Below, one piece after another: positions 53,341 through 64,000 of a stretch of 64,000 nt of DNA. The notes below the pieces were generated by a model, which was not told the DNA's origin, did not search any database, and was given only the letters and a program-made list of their open reading frames with translations. The number at the start of each line of letters is the position of its first letter. The stretch's first letter is position 1. The DNA is from Dryomyza anilis (Eukaryota > Arthropoda > Insecta > Diptera > Dryomyzidae): positions 6,947,852-7,011,851 of the forward strand of contig OX638136.1 of NCBI GenBank assembly GCA_951804985.1, given 5' to 3'. The translations under genes were made by a program, and so were the position numbers.

Positions 53341-53869
53341 AGTTGAAAAGAAAATGCAAGCCACGATAAAAGTTACCATGAAATTACCGTAACCAAAAGT
53401 ATAAGGAGTGTCATCAATCACAAAATACAAAAACGCCAACAAATTTTAACATCGCGAAGAAAATGGCCGGGACATAAATCTACCACTCCTTAATTTTAAA
53501 CTACAGTTCAATAACTAAACTCTCTTGTGTGACAAATCGAATAGGAAAAAATGTTCATGCGACAAATCTTATTTTAATTAAGCAATTTTTAGTTTTCAGA
53601 TCACCCTGTCATTTTTTGGAAGTGTTCCGAAACTGCAGTAAAATATCAGATGAGCCAACATGAAGATCAGCTAACAGGTAACACGTGCTGATACGTCACC
53701 ACTTAAAAATGGCGATCAGGTGCTTAACGATGGGGCATAAGCTACAAAATAAATAGGCTTGTCAACGAATCAGTTCAGAATACGCAATTATAATTATATT
53801 TCATTATTTAAAATATAGATCGACTACGTATGTAAGAATTTTTACCCGAAGTAAGGGAAGGATGGGAGA
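53341..53869. other. Spacer, LTR element debris
   Basis: No family recognised; probably the 3' internal region of the plus-oriented LTR element between the pol remnant and LTR-B copy 2. Confidence 0.3.
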
Positions 53870-53997
53870 CACAAATTTGTGTAATTCAAATTTGATCCCA
53901 CAATGTTTATTAAATATATTTTTAGTAATTTAAATATATAAACTAATTATATATTTTATTTATTGCTAATATATTAAACAGAAAAATACACTAAGAA
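53870..53997. repeat. Dispersed repeat R3, copy 2
   Basis: Nearly identical to 42681-42810 (GACACAAATTT to GAAAAATACACTAA). It ends directly before LTR-B copy 2. Confidence 0.8.
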
Positions 53998-54004
53998 TGA
54001 AAAC

Positions 54005-55374
54005 AAGCAACAACAATGCTACGCATAGGCTGTAATACACCAACATTAAAGCGGGCAACAACAACTGCATAGACTACGCAACAACAAAGCACACGGCGAT
54101 CGACAGCAGAAATCGTATAAATGGAGACACAATTGCACCAATCAGGGAGTTCGAAGCCAGCGACGACCTCGTACGGATCGAAATAGTAGTTGTAGTGGGC
54201 AGAGGCTTAAACTCTCCCAGTAGAATTAGTTTACCGGGCGGAGGTATAAACTCCCCAGTAGAAAGTTGTAGGCAGAGTCATAAACTCTCCTAGTAGAAAT
54301 TAGTTAACCGGGCGAAGGTATAAACTCCGCAGTAGAAAGTTGTGGGCAGATGTATAAACTCTCCTAGTAGAAATTAGTTAACCGGGCGGAGGTATAAACT
54401 CCCCAGTAGAAAGTTGTGGGCAAAGGCATAAACTCTCCTAGAAGAAATTAGTTAACTGGGCGGAGGTATAAACTCCCCAGTAGAAAGTTGTGGGCAGAGG
54501 CACAAAATCTCCTAGTAGAAATTAGTTAACCGGGCGGAGGTATAAACTCCCCAGTAGAAAGTTGTGGGCAGAAGCATAAACTCTCCTAGTAGAAATTAGT
54601 TAACCGGGCGGAAAAATAAACTCTCCAGTAGAAAGTTGTGGGCAGAGGCAAAAACTCTCCCAGTAGAAATTAGTTAACCGGGCGAATGTATAAACTCCGC
54701 AGTAGAAAGTTGTGGGCAGAGGTATAAACTCTCCTAGTAAAAATTAGTTAACCGGGCGGAGGTATAAACTCCCCAGTAGAAAGTTGTGGGCAGAGGCATA
54801 AACTCTCCTAGTAAAAATTAGTTAACCGGGCGGAGGTATAAACTACGCTGTAGAAAGTTGTGGGCAAAGGCATAACCTCTCCTACTAGAAATTATTTAAC
54901 CGGGCGGAGGTATAAACTCCCCAGTAGAAAGTTATGGGCAGAGGCAAAAACTCTCCTAGAAGAAATTAGTTAACTGGGCGGAGGTATAAACTCCCCAGTA
55001 GAAAGTTGTGGGCAGAGGCATAAACTCTCCTAGAAGAAATTAGTTAACTGGGCGGAGGTATAAACTCACTAGTAGAAAGTTGTGGGCAGAGGCATAAAAT
55101 CTCCTAGTAGAAATTAGTTAACCGGCCGGAGGTAAAAACTCCCCAGTACAAAATAAGTTATATAAGGTTATTAAATAGTTATTAATAATAAATAATTACA
55201 TGATTATTTCTTTAGATATATATATATATATATATATATATTTAAACCCACTAAAGGGAAATAAAGAACACTGAATTAACTAAACATGAAAACAAACCAA
55301 CTCTTCTTATTTATTTCTGTAACGAATCCTGGACACAAAAGACGAGCATACCCAGGCTCTGAAACTTCGTTACA
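54005..55374 (+). mobile_element. Long LTR (LTR-B), copy 2, 1.37 kb
   Basis: Starts near AGCAACAACAATGCTACGCA, has the TATAAATGGAGACAC box at about 54116, then thirteen or so units of the 74-bp minisatellite, a TA run at 55215-55240 (the position where copy 1 received the retrotransposon), and ends ACGAGCATACCCAGGCTCTG and AACTTCGTTACA. The last 57 bases (55318-55374) have TGTAACGAA and TTCGTTACA as inverted ends. Confidence 0.7.
54180..55150. repeat. 74-bp minisatellite made of two diverged 37-bp halves
   Basis: One half reads GGCATAAACTCTCCTAGTAG then AAATTAGTTAACCGGGC, the other GGAGGTATAAACTCCCCAGT then AGAAAGTTGTGGGC. About 13 units occur here and about four at 45940-46250. It lies downstream of the LTR promoter box. 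Confidence 0.9.
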
Positions 55375-57140
55375 ATCTGATTAATTTTTTTTTTGATGTA
55401 TTAATTTCTGATCTAATTAATTTAGTAATGGTTCAAGTTCCGCTTTTCTTGTCGAGTTCCGGTTTTCTGTTCGAGTTCCGGTTCCAAATAAATAAAATAT
55501 TGAATCCAGTTCCGGGGCCATAAAAATTTTAAAAAACGGTTCCAGTTCCGGTTCTATAAAAATCAAACGGTTCCGATTCCACCCGAACCCTGGTTTAATT
55601 ATTATAATATAATTTTATACACATTCGATTTTAATACTTGATCGTTGATTTGTAAAATTGATTCCATACAAGTTATAATTTTATTATAAGCGTTTGTTAG
55701 TTTTCAACGCCGACACAATGGCGTATGCATCAAACAAATTCTCAGATAACAGTTTCACTTTTAACTTCTTATTTATTACACTTCGATTTTTTTATATATC
55801 ATAAAGTTATAAAAAATAATATTTTTACTACATTACATCATCTAAAGATATCGACACCTAAGATACGCTATTTTTGAGTTAATGAAGTTAGGAATTGTAT
55901 TTATATAATTGTAAGATTTATATACTACTGTTAATACCAAGTTTCATCGCTTTCTCATTTCGTTCTATTGTTTGCGTGATTTCAAAGGTTACACTTTCGA
56001 TTCGATTGTGTGAATTTTGTAGTCTAAAAAATACCCACGATACCAAATTCTTTCCTTAACTGTTTAAAATAAATGTAAACATTTTTTTGGCGGAGAAATA
56101 TTTTTGTTTCAGTTAATACATTTACGACACCAATAACAAAATTTCCACTGCAAAGCACGGGATCCTGCTAGTCTACTATATATTTGTGAATATTTGTAGA
56201 AATATGTTAATAAATATATATTCATTATTTTAATTTAAAAGACGAATTTTAATTCACAGTTAAGTTTTTTAAATGCATGTAACTCAAAAAGTAAAAACGA
56301 CACAGTAAAAGCAATACAATGGTTGGAATAGGTATTCTAACTAGTATTACCAATAATTTAAAATATAATATTTCTTTTTTACTAAATATTCTTCTCCGAT
56401 AATTACAAAAATTGCCCTTATTTTATAAATTTTTCAAATTTAACAGATTATCTAAATCTAAAACAAACAATTTTTACTACTTTTTGCATTCATTACAATA
56501 AATTGTGCATACTGCAAATTTCAATCATATCAAATCCATTTGACCGAGAATAAATCTTTTTACAAAATCTCGATTAAACTAACAGTACAAAATCCAATCC
56601 ACACAAATTGAATTAATTTTAAAAATTTTTATTAATTAAAAATCACATATAACCTTAAAAAAATGTGTCCACCATAAACTATTTTTTTTTAAATTAAAAT
56701 TTGTTTATAAAATATTGTTTTCCACAAAAAACCAATATCCCAATAAAAATTTAATTGTTCATTCAAAATTAAATTTTTTTTATATTTGTACTAAAAAATA
56801 AATTTTTAATAAAAAGTATTAAAAAAATGTTCAACTGAGCTTTATATATCGGGATTTTGTATTTTGGATGTATACCATGTATATTTGCATACCCACCCTA
56901 AACACAGATGCATTTGAACATATGAGTTTTGTTTGAGCCTTAAGCATTATAATTGTTTATTATTCAAACATAGATATGGTTATGTTATGCCTTTGTTATT
57001 ATTTTTTTTAAATCCCCGGGACTAATACCGGGATACCGGGATTTAAATTTTTTAGTGCCGAAATTTCAGGATTGAAAAATAGTCCGGGATTGACATCCCT
57101 AGTCAATAGTTACTACAGACACTGCACCAAACCTCATTAT
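55375..57140. other. AT-rich spacer with one Helitron-like 3' end
   Basis: A GTTCCGGTTC repeat cluster lies at 55435-55580. 56085-56172 has CACTGCAAAGCACGGGATCC and TGCTAG, a Helitron-like 3' end also seen at 57387. The rest is AT-rich without coding signal. Confidence 0.4.
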
Positions 57141-57144
57141 AATT

Positions 57145-57388
57145 AAACTCACCACACAAAAACTCACCACACTAAAACTCATCATTCAAAACTTCAACTG
57201 GGAAAAACTCTACGGGGAAGAATTCTATGGGAAAGCATTTTTTGGGGAATAATTTCACAGAGCAGAATTCTACGGGAAAGAACATTCCGGCGAAATGTTG
57301 TTTTGGCGGAGAATTATTTTTGTTTTGGTTACAACATTTATAACACCAATAAAAAAAATGTCCACTGCAAAGCACGGGTCGCTGCTAG
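57145..57388 (+). mobile_element. Helitron-like fragment, 3' end
   Basis: Contains three units of ACTCACCACAC (inverse of the 15-bp minisatellite), GGGAAGAATTCTA blocks and the 3' end ACTGCAAAGCACGGGTCGCT, GCTAGT. It is the opposite orientation to the element at 52121-53113. Confidence 0.6.
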
Positions 57389-57693
57389 TCTACTATATAT
57401 TTGGGAATGTTTGTATGTATGTTTGTATGTATGTATGGAATAGGTGTAAAAACGACTAAACCAAATGAAATAAAATGTTGACACAAAATGCATGTATGAT
57501 CTGGCCAGAGTATAGGCTTGGTCTTGCTGAGATTTGTGGGCTGTGCTCCTCCCATATAACCCAAAAATTAAAATACATATCAGCAATTGGGATAACAAAT
57601 TTAATTTAATCAAATTTTGGACAGCATCATATTTATCCATTCTGAACACTCTCGTCGAAAGTGGGCGTGGTACCCCAATATATAATAAATATA

Positions 57694-57699
<6 letters not shown>

Positions 57700-57770
<71 letters not shown>

Positions 57771-57836
57771 GCAAATTTAATCAAAATTTGGACATATATA
57801 TATATTGGATATATATATATATATTGGATATATAAT

Positions 57837-57890
<54 letters not shown>
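57700..57890. repeat. (TA)n microsatellite, insertion target
   Basis: Two long TA runs separated by GCAAATTTAATCAAAATTTG, a small palindrome. The second run is the left flank of the next retrotransposon; open frames here are artefacts. Confidence 0.95.
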
Positions 57891-57894
<4 letters not shown>

Positions 57895-58201
57895 GTGGTT
57901 ACCGAACTTCTACTTGCTGTTCCCCACTTCACGTATTATTCGTATATAAAATTTAGTTTTCCTTGAATTTTTAGTTTTTCGTTTTTAGAAATTTTATATT
58001 GATAAATCATTCTGGAAAATAATTTCAATAAAACATTACATTTTCTTAATTAATTGTGCCGATACCACATTTTGGGGGCTCAACCTAAAAAAAAAAAACT
58101 TTTTCAAGACGGGAAATTCGCGGCAAAGTAAGGTGTTAAAAGACGTAGAAGCGCAAGACGACGAGTTTAAAAGTAATAAGACGCAAGACGAAAACGGACA
58201 A

Positions 58202-60990
58202 ATGGAGAATTTGAGTTTATCATCGGTGGACAAGATGTCCGTGGTACAACTGAAAGCAGAGCTACGTCGACGTGAAGTCTCAGTGCTGGGTTCAAAGGCT
58301 GTGCTGAAGCTACGCCTGATGACCTTAGTAGCAGAAAATGAGGAGAATTCGACCGAAGAAGTTGCGGAAGCTGACGACGATACTACTGGTGGGGCAGAGG
58401 CAGCGCAAGTTAACGAAGTTACGCAGGGTAGTGATGACCCGCATGGTTCGTCGTCACGAGACTATATAGAGAGGGGTCGTATGCTAACATTCAAGGACGT
58501 TGAAGAATCGGTGGAAAAATTTACTGGCGAGGACAATAGTGTTCCTGTGGAATCGTGGATTACGCAGATGGAGGAAATGATAGTGTTATTCGGATGGTCC
58601 GATCGCGATGCATTGGTTTACGGCAGGAAACAGCTATGTGGTGCGGCAAAGGCATTCATATCTGGAGAGCGCGGAATTTTTTCATGGGTGCAGTTTAAAA
58701 GGGTGCTTCTTGGAGAATTTAAGACACAGGTTAACAGCCGTGATGTGCATGAAAAACTCAGACAACGCAAGAAACGTGCATCAGAATCATGGAGATCATA
58801 CATGTACGAGATGAGAGAGATGGCTGCTCGCATAAATTTGGAAGACATTGCTACCATAGGGTACATTGTCGATGGCGTTGAGGACAACTCCATGAATAAG
58901 ATGATTCTGTACGGGGCGACGAATTTTCATGAGCTAAAAGTGAAATTTCAAGAGTATGAGAGGATTAATTCAACAATCATAAAAAGAAGTCCATCTTATA
59001 AATCACCGAGTGATAGTTTGAAGTGTTTTAGTTGTGGTACACAAGGCCACAACTCCAGAAACTGCCCGAATGCAAGCAAAGGCTTGAAATGTTTCAAGTG
59101 TAATTGTTTTGGGCACATCGCAAAAAACTGTGTGCAAAATCCTTTTCTATCAACATCGACGTCAAACTTGAATGTAAGTAGTTTGAAAATCGCAAAAGAT
59201 GAACCTGTTGTTGTAACAAAAATTGGACACAAATGCATTGATTCACTGGTGGATACTGGCAGCTGTGTCAACTTGATGAAGGAGGACGTTTATCGCGATA
59301 TTGGATCACCGATGTTTCGTCAAACCAGTCGCAGCTTCGTAGGACTTGGATCTACCAAAGTCAATCCATTGGGAGTAATTAAACTTATGATATCCGTTGC
59401 TGATGAAGAGTATACTTGTGAATTTTACGTAGTACCAGTCTCACATATGGGTTATGATATCATATTGGGACGCGAATTTTTGGAGAGCTGTGAGCTTCAT
59501 ATGACAGCAGAAGGCATATCGTTGAAGAAAATTCAGAAGACATCGAAGGAATTTCTATCAAGCATTCAACTTGTAGAAGATACTGTCGGCTTAGATGTGG
59601 AAAAGCGGTTTGAGGGCATCATATTGGATTTGTGTAACAATTATAAGCCGGAGAAGACAGTGGAGTGTCCTGTGAAAACAACATTGATTTTAAATAACGA
59701 AACGCCAATATATCAGCGTCCGAGGAGACTTGCGCCGTTGGAGACCAAAGTAGTTCGAGATCAAGTAGATGAATGGTTAAAGGAAGGTGTCATTGTACCC
59801 AGCAATTCTGAATTTTCAAGTCCAGTAGTAGTGGTGCGTAAAAAGGATGGACGTTACAGACTATGCGTTGATTTCCGGAAGTTGAATAAAGTAATCCAGA
59901 AAGATAGATTTCCAATGCAGCGGATCGATGATCAAATCGATAAATTGGTGAATGCAAGAGTATTTTCGACGATCGACTTGAAGAATGGGTTCTTCCATGT
60001 ACCAATGGATAATGACAGCATGAAATATACGGCCTTTTCAACAGCGGATGGTCAATACATGTTTACAAGAACACCGTTTGGTCTCAGTAATTCGCCGTCA
60101 AGTTTTAATAGATTCGTATATATGGTGTTTGCAGATCTCATACGACAGGGTATCGTAATTCATTATGTTGACGATTTGATTATCCCATCGCAGACATACG
60201 AAGAAGGCATCACTCGGCTGAAAATCATTCTGGATGTTGCAGCAGAAAATGGTTTGGAATTGAGCTGGAAAAAGTGCCAGTTTTTGAAGACACAAGTTGA
60301 GTATCTTGGATACACGGTATCAAATTCGCAAATATTTCCTTCAACACAAAAAATCAAAGCAGTTAAAAAATTTCCGGTTCCAACTACAGAAAAGCAGTTG
60401 CAAAGTTTTTTGGGGTTAACTGGATATTTTCGAAAATTTATTGAAGGTTATGGCATGATCGTTGCCCCACTAACAACATTACTCAGAAAAGACGTAAAGA
60501 AGATTCAGTTCCAGAATGAACATTTGCTGGCGTTCGAAGAAATAAAAACTAAACTACAGAACAATCCAGTATTGCACATCTATGATCCAGTGGCAGTTAC
60601 CGAGTTGCATACAGATGGTAGTAAGGTTGGTCTAGGTGCAATTCTTTTCCAACGAAAAAACGAGCAAGAGTTTCATCCAGTATATTATTGGAGCAAAGCA
60701 ACCAACGATGCTGAAAAAAACTATCACTCCTATGAGTTGGAGGTACTTGCGATTGTGGAGGCTGTGAAAAAACTGAGACCGTATCTACTAGGTTTGCAGT
60801 TTAAAATTATAACAGACTGCGCTGCGTTCCAAAGAACGGTGAATAAAGTAGATATTCCTCCGAGAGTAAAGAGATGGACATTATATCTTGAAGAATACAA
60901 CTACGAGATAGAGCACAGGAAAGGTGAACGTATGAAGCATGTAGATGCTTTGAGTCGGAATCCAGTTTTTGTTGTGGAAGCAACACAGTT
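58202..60990 (+). CDS. Gag-protease-RT-RNase H polyprotein with N-terminal SAP motif
   Basis: The first ATG is at 58202 (MENLSLSSVDK); the frame is open further upstream but has no ATG. Residues about 12-46 (MSVVQLKAELRRREVSVLGS then KAVLKLRLMTLVAE) fit the SAP motif, a DNA-binding helix-extended-helix. Then: acidic linker, capsid-like region (WITQMEEMIVLFGWSD, WVQFKRVLLGEF), two CCHC knuckles (CFSCGTQGHNSRNC, CFKCNCFGHIAKNC), protease (LVDTGSCVNLM), RT (KKDGRYRLCVDFRKLNK, TPFGLSNSPSSFNRF, YVDDLIIPS) and RNase H (ELHTDGSKVGLGAIL, HVDALSRNP). No stop or shift is visible. It ends where the LINE begins. The element seems to make one fused polyprotein. Confidence 0.85.
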
Positions 60991-62330
60991 TAATTGCTCA
61001 GTGACCGACAATACGGTTTCCGTAGGACCAGATCCACAGGTGACTTGATGGCGGTCCTCTCCGAAAAGTGGAATAATTGTGTTCACCTTTTCGGGGAGAG
61101 CAAGGCTGTTGCTCTTGATATCTCCAAGGCTTTTGATCGAGTGTGGCATAAAGCCCTCGTTTCAAAACTAATTGCATATGGTGTTGGTGAATCTTTTACT
61201 CGATGGATATCGAGTTTTCTCCAGGGTCGTTCAATACGAGTTGCGATGGATGGTGTTCTTTCGGAACAACATTTCATCAATTCTGGAGTTCCGCAGGGTT
61301 CCGTCCTATCCCCGTCCCTATTTCTGGTATTTATCAATGACCTTCTGTCATTGACCCAGAACCCAATCCATTCCTTTGCAGATGATAGCAACATTTGTCA
61401 TTCATACTCGTTCAAAAAGCGCCCAACCTCTTTGGAGATTGAGAGTAAAAGACGCACTATGAATGACACACTCAATAATGACCTTAAAACAATCTCCGAG
61501 TGGGGTCTTGCAAATAGAGTTGATTTTAATGCACGCAAGACCCAATGTTGTCTGTTATCTCACAAAAGAATGGATTCAACCCTACCTCCCCTTAACATGG
61601 GTGCGGTGGATATTGCAGAGTCAGCTGCTCTTGACGTTCTGGGCATATCAATTCAATGTGATCTCCGTTGGAATGACCACATATTTGACGTGTCGAAAGA
61701 GGCGGCCAAGTGCCTCGGTTTTTTAAAACGGTGTAAGACATACTTCACTCCTGCTGACTTGCGCACTGTCTACACCACCTATATTCGGCCTAAGATGGAA
61801 TACAATTCGCACATATGGGCAGGGGCTTCAAAATCTTCTTTGGAGTTCCTGGATCGAATCCAACAGCGTGCAATATATTTAATAGGGGATGAAAATATTT
61901 CATCCTCTATTGGTTCTCTTGAGCACCGAAGGACCGTAGGGTGTGTAAGCCTGTTCTATAGGTATTACAATGGTAAGTGTTCGAGGGAAATACATGGCCT
62001 GATTCCACCAGGTCGTGTGTCCTCTCGTTCTACTCGGGCATCGAACCAAGCCCACCCCTTCGTAGTTCACTCGGCTCTCAATAGAACCACGCATTACCGA
62101 GAGAATTCGTTCTTCAGTCGCACGATACGTTTGTGGAACAATCTCCCTGCGTCTGTTTTTCCCGACATTTTTGATATTGGCAAGTTCAAAACAAACATTC
62201 ACCGACACTACTCCATCTTTCCACCCTCCATTTAACCTATCATCCCATCTTACGATCAACACTGTGCATTGCATGAATAGGGGGCATCCCCTGAGCGTTG
62301 GTTAATTTGTAAAAAAAAAAAAAAAAAAAA
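60990..62330 (+). mobile_element. 5'-truncated non-LTR retrotransposon (LINE)
   Basis: Enters after VEATQFN codons of the host element and ends in a run of about 20 A (62311-62330), after which the host frame resumes (SSDDRITAIKKILEED). A target duplication could not be fixed. The truncated 5' end and A-tail are typical of target-primed reverse transcription. Confidence 0.85.
60994..62235 (+). CDS. LINE reverse transcriptase, C-terminal part
   Basis: An open frame of 413 codons without ATG at the start, because the element is 5'-truncated. RT motifs are in order: LSDRQYGFRRTRSTGDL, AVALDISKAFDRVWH, GVPQGSVLSPSLFLVFINDL, SFADDSNIC (catalytic FADD), RVDFNARKTQCCLLS and LDVLGISI, then the thumb and C-terminal region with RCKTYFTPADLRTVYTTYIR, PKMEYNSHIWAGASKS and LFYRYYNGKCS. 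This is the jockey-type arrangement common in Diptera. Endonuclease and gag-like parts are missing, so it cannot move on its own. The intact frame points to a recent insertion. Confidence 0.85.
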   Translation: MLSDRQYGFRRTRSTGDLMAVLSEKWNNCVHLFGESKAVALDISKAFDRVWHKALVSKLIAYGVGESFTRWISSFLQGRSIRVAMDGVLSEQHFINSGVPQGSVLSPSLFLVFINDLLSLTQNPIHSFADDSNICHSYSFKKRPTSLEIESKRRTMNDTLNNDLKTISEWGLANRVDFNARKTQCCLLSHKRMDSTLPPLNMGAVDIAESAALDVLGISIQCDLRWNDHIFDVSKEAAKCLGFLKRCKTYFTPADLRTVYTTYIRPKMEYNSHIWAGASKSSLEFLDRIQQRAIYLIGDENISSSIGSLEHRRTVGCVSLFYRYYNGKCSREIHGLIPPGRVSSRSTRASNQAHPFVVHSALNRTTHYRENSFFSRTIRLWNNLPASVFPDIFDIGKFKTNIHRHYSIFPPSI

Positions 62331-63500
62331 AGTAGCGATGACAGGATTACAGCTATCAAGAAGATTTTGGAGGAAGATGAGTTATTTGAGGATTATTTTT
62401 TGTGCAGCGGTATTCTGATGAAGCGGTTCGATGGTAGAGAGACTGTTGTTGTGCCAGAAAGTATGGAAAAAGACGTTATACGAAAGGCACATGACAATGG
62501 ACATTTTGGTATCCAGAAGACAATGGAATCGATCAAGAGAGACTACTACTTCGATAAAATGAAAGCTAAGGTTGAACGATACATACAATGTTGCATTCAG
62601 TGCATAATAATGAACAGAAAATATGGAAAACATGAAGGAAAACTTTGTCCTATTCCAAAAGACGATTTACCACTTGTCACGCTTCACTTGGATCATCTAG
62701 GACCACTAACTTCGACGTCGAAAGGATACAAGTACCTGCTAGTAGTGGTTGATGGATTTTCAAAATTCACATGGATTTATCCTACGAAATCAACTACCAC
62801 AAAAGAAGTCTTAGAGCGTTTTGGAATGTTATCGAAAACGTTTGGATACCCGCAACGAGTTATCACGGACAAGGGGTCTGCATTTACATCGAATGATTTT
62901 GGAAATTTTTGCAGCGCTAATAACATAATGCACCAGCAAATAACAACTGGAGTACCTAGAGGAAATGGACAGGTTGAACGTGTCAACTCAGTTATTATTT
63001 CGACACTTTCAAAGTTGGCGATTGATGAGCCAGATAAGTGGTTCAAGTACGTTGATCGAGTCCAGAGGTGCATTAATTCATCGTATCACAGAGTGGTTAA
63101 CTCTACACCGCATGAAGTACTCACAGGTGTTGCTATGAGAACTGGAGATGACTTCAACGTATCTGATATATTGCATGAAGAATTGGTCCAATCATTCGCA
63201 GAAAGTCGTGAAATTCAACGTCAAATTGTTCGAGACAATATTTTAGAAGCACAGAAAGAACAGAAGAAGCAGTACGACAAAAACAAGAAGGAATCAGCAA
63301 GTTACGACATTGGTGACATGGTGGCAATAAAAAGGACACAGTTTGGAACCAATTTGAAGCTCAAGGGAAAGTTCTTTGGACCGTACGTTGTAACAAAAGT
63401 TAAGATAAACAATAGGTATGATGTAAAGAAAATTGGAAACGGCGAAGGACCTATTATTACATCTACAACAAGTGATTTTATGAAGCCATGGAATGTTTAA
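62331..63500 (+). CDS. Integrase part of the SAP-Gag retrotransposon
   Basis: The frame from about 62333 (SDDRITAIKKILEEDELF) to TAA at 63498-63500 continues the pol gene after the LINE. The zinc region is HDNGHFGIQKTM with CCIQC; catalytic residues lie in HLDHLGPLTS, ITDKGSAFTS and GQVERVNSV; the C-terminal region holds VAIKRTQFG and KGKFFGPYVVTKVK. No stop or shift is seen. Without the LINE the entire gag-pol would be one open frame, so the LINE arrived when the element was still intact. It should be inactive now. Confidence 0.85.
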   Translation, partial: SSDDRITAIKKILEEDELFEDYFLCSGILMKRFDGRETVVVPESMEKDVIRKAHDNGHFGIQKTMESIKRDYYFDKMKAKVERYIQCCIQCIIMNRKYGKHEGKLCPIPKDDLPLVTLHLDHLGPLTSTSKGYKYLLVVVDGFSKFTWIYPTKSTTTKEVLERFGMLSKTFGYPQRVITDKGSAFTSNDFGNFCSANNIMHQQITTGVPRGNGQVERVNSVIISTLSKLAIDEPDKWFKYVDRVQRCINSSYHRVVNSTPHEVLTGVAMRTGDDFNVSDILHEELVQSFAESREIQRQIVRDNILEAQKEQKKQYDKNKKESASYDIGDMVAIKRTQFGTNLKLKGKFFGPYVVTKVKINNRYDVKKIGNGEGPIITSTTSDFMKPWNV

Positions 63501-63706
63501 TCGGGGACCGATTTAAGATCAGGATTGGCCGTGTGGTGGTTACCGAACTTCTACTTGCTGTTCCCCACTTCACGTATTATTCGTATATAAAATTTAGTTT
63601 TCCTTGAATTTTTAGTTTTTCGTTTTTAGAAATTTTATATTGATAAATCATTCTGGAAAATAATTTCAATAAAACATTACATTTTCTTAATTAATTGTGC
63701 CGATAC

Positions 63707-63710
<4 letters not shown>

Positions 63711-63785
<75 letters not shown>

Positions 63786-64000
63786 TGTAATTAAAAAATA
63801 ATACGAAATCACCATACTATTACGAAAGAAGTCTAATTAATTTATTGTTCAGATGGTAATAACATATTACTATGTGTACACATTTTACTATGTGTAAATA
63901 TTTTATATGTTTCCCAGCAGAATCTGTAAAACTTATCATAAATATGTTACAATACAAACATAAAATTTTAATTGCATTTGAATATACTATTTCTAGTCAG
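63711..64000. repeat. (TA)n microsatellite and AT-rich end of window
   Basis: TA run to about 63786, the right flank of the retrotransposon insertion, followed by AT-rich sequence in which no feature is seen. Confidence 0.7.

Larger units (their letters stand above)
57891..63710 (+). mobile_element. Complete LTR retrotransposon with SAP-type Gag, split by a LINE
   Basis: LTRs of 179 bp, 57891-58069 and 63532-63710, both TGTGGTGGTTACCGAACTTC to GTGCCGATACCACA, apparently identical. They contain TATATAAA (about 57944) and AATAAA (about 58026), suitable as promoter and polyadenylation signal. TA repeat flanks both sides. The domains are gag, protease, RT, RNase H and integrase in one frame, apart from the LINE at about 60990-62330. 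The relatives are mdg3/mag-type Metaviridae elements. Confidence 0.9.

Noticed and set aside
57338..57956. Open frames on both strands across the TA runs
   Set aside because: Same artefact of (TA)n; the ends are unrelated LTR and Helitron-like sequence.
58133..58201. Start of the Gag polyprotein at 58133
   Set aside because: This codon is GTG; the first ATG in the frame is at 58202, and flies do not normally start at GTG.

Overview
The window is eukaryotic, AT-rich, non-coding-dominated DNA from an insect, most probably a higher fly (Schizophora). The reasons are short introns with GT..AG borders, PIF/Harbinger, mdg3-like, Osvaldo-like and Helitron-type transposons typical of flies, and fragments of genes best known from Drosophila (a Grip84/GCP2 gamma-tubulin complex gene, a brunelleschi/TRAPPC9 gene, a first exon like Git). 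I cannot name the species. No tRNA, rRNA, CRISPR or bacterial-type operon was seen.

Layout. 1-650 is a broken myotubularin-related pseudophosphatase gene. 2148-2388 is a Harbinger-type MITE and 2661-2987 a small spliced coiled-coil gene. 3369-4116 is a full copy of a dispersed repeat (called R1 here), followed by a PIF/Harbinger element (about 4118-7000) with a frameshifted transposase and an intact four-exon DNA-binding partner gene. 7020-10440 is a crowd of broken gene pieces (TRAPPC9, a CLASRP-like SR protein, HEATR1/UTP10, a TPR piece) separated by simple repeats. 10570-11437 holds an unrecognised gene with a SUMO-interaction-like motif and 23-residue repeats. 11.4-30.3 kb is mostly transposon debris: several TIR elements, a two-exon C2H2 zinc-finger gene piece, a degenerate long coding region of unknown family, a hairpin minisatellite, inverted R1 copies and a duplicated exon with a damaged PHD-like finger. 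30.3-33.9 kb carries a Git-like first exon, an unknown exon and six exons of Grip84 with in-frame stops.

34.3-41.3 kb is an internally deleted Osvaldo-like LTR element (minus strand), whose LTR contains a complete Harbinger element (37429-40021). 43.9-45.5 kb has more unassigned gene pieces. 45.7-55.4 kb is a nest: a long LTR with a 74-bp minisatellite contains a complete mdg3-like retrotransposon (46372-51293), followed by pol remnants split by a Helitron-like element, then a second copy of the long LTR. 57891-63710 is a second complete LTR retrotransposon, whose Gag starts with a SAP motif and which is split by a 5'-truncated LINE (about 60990-62330).

Interpretation. The many intron-containing but broken pieces of unrelated conserved genes, mixed with nested transposons, suggest degenerating heterochromatin, perhaps a Y or neo-sex chromosome or pericentromere. 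This is inference. Several frameshifts lie in homopolymers and could be assembly errors, but the in-frame stop codons are substitutions and are harder to explain that way.
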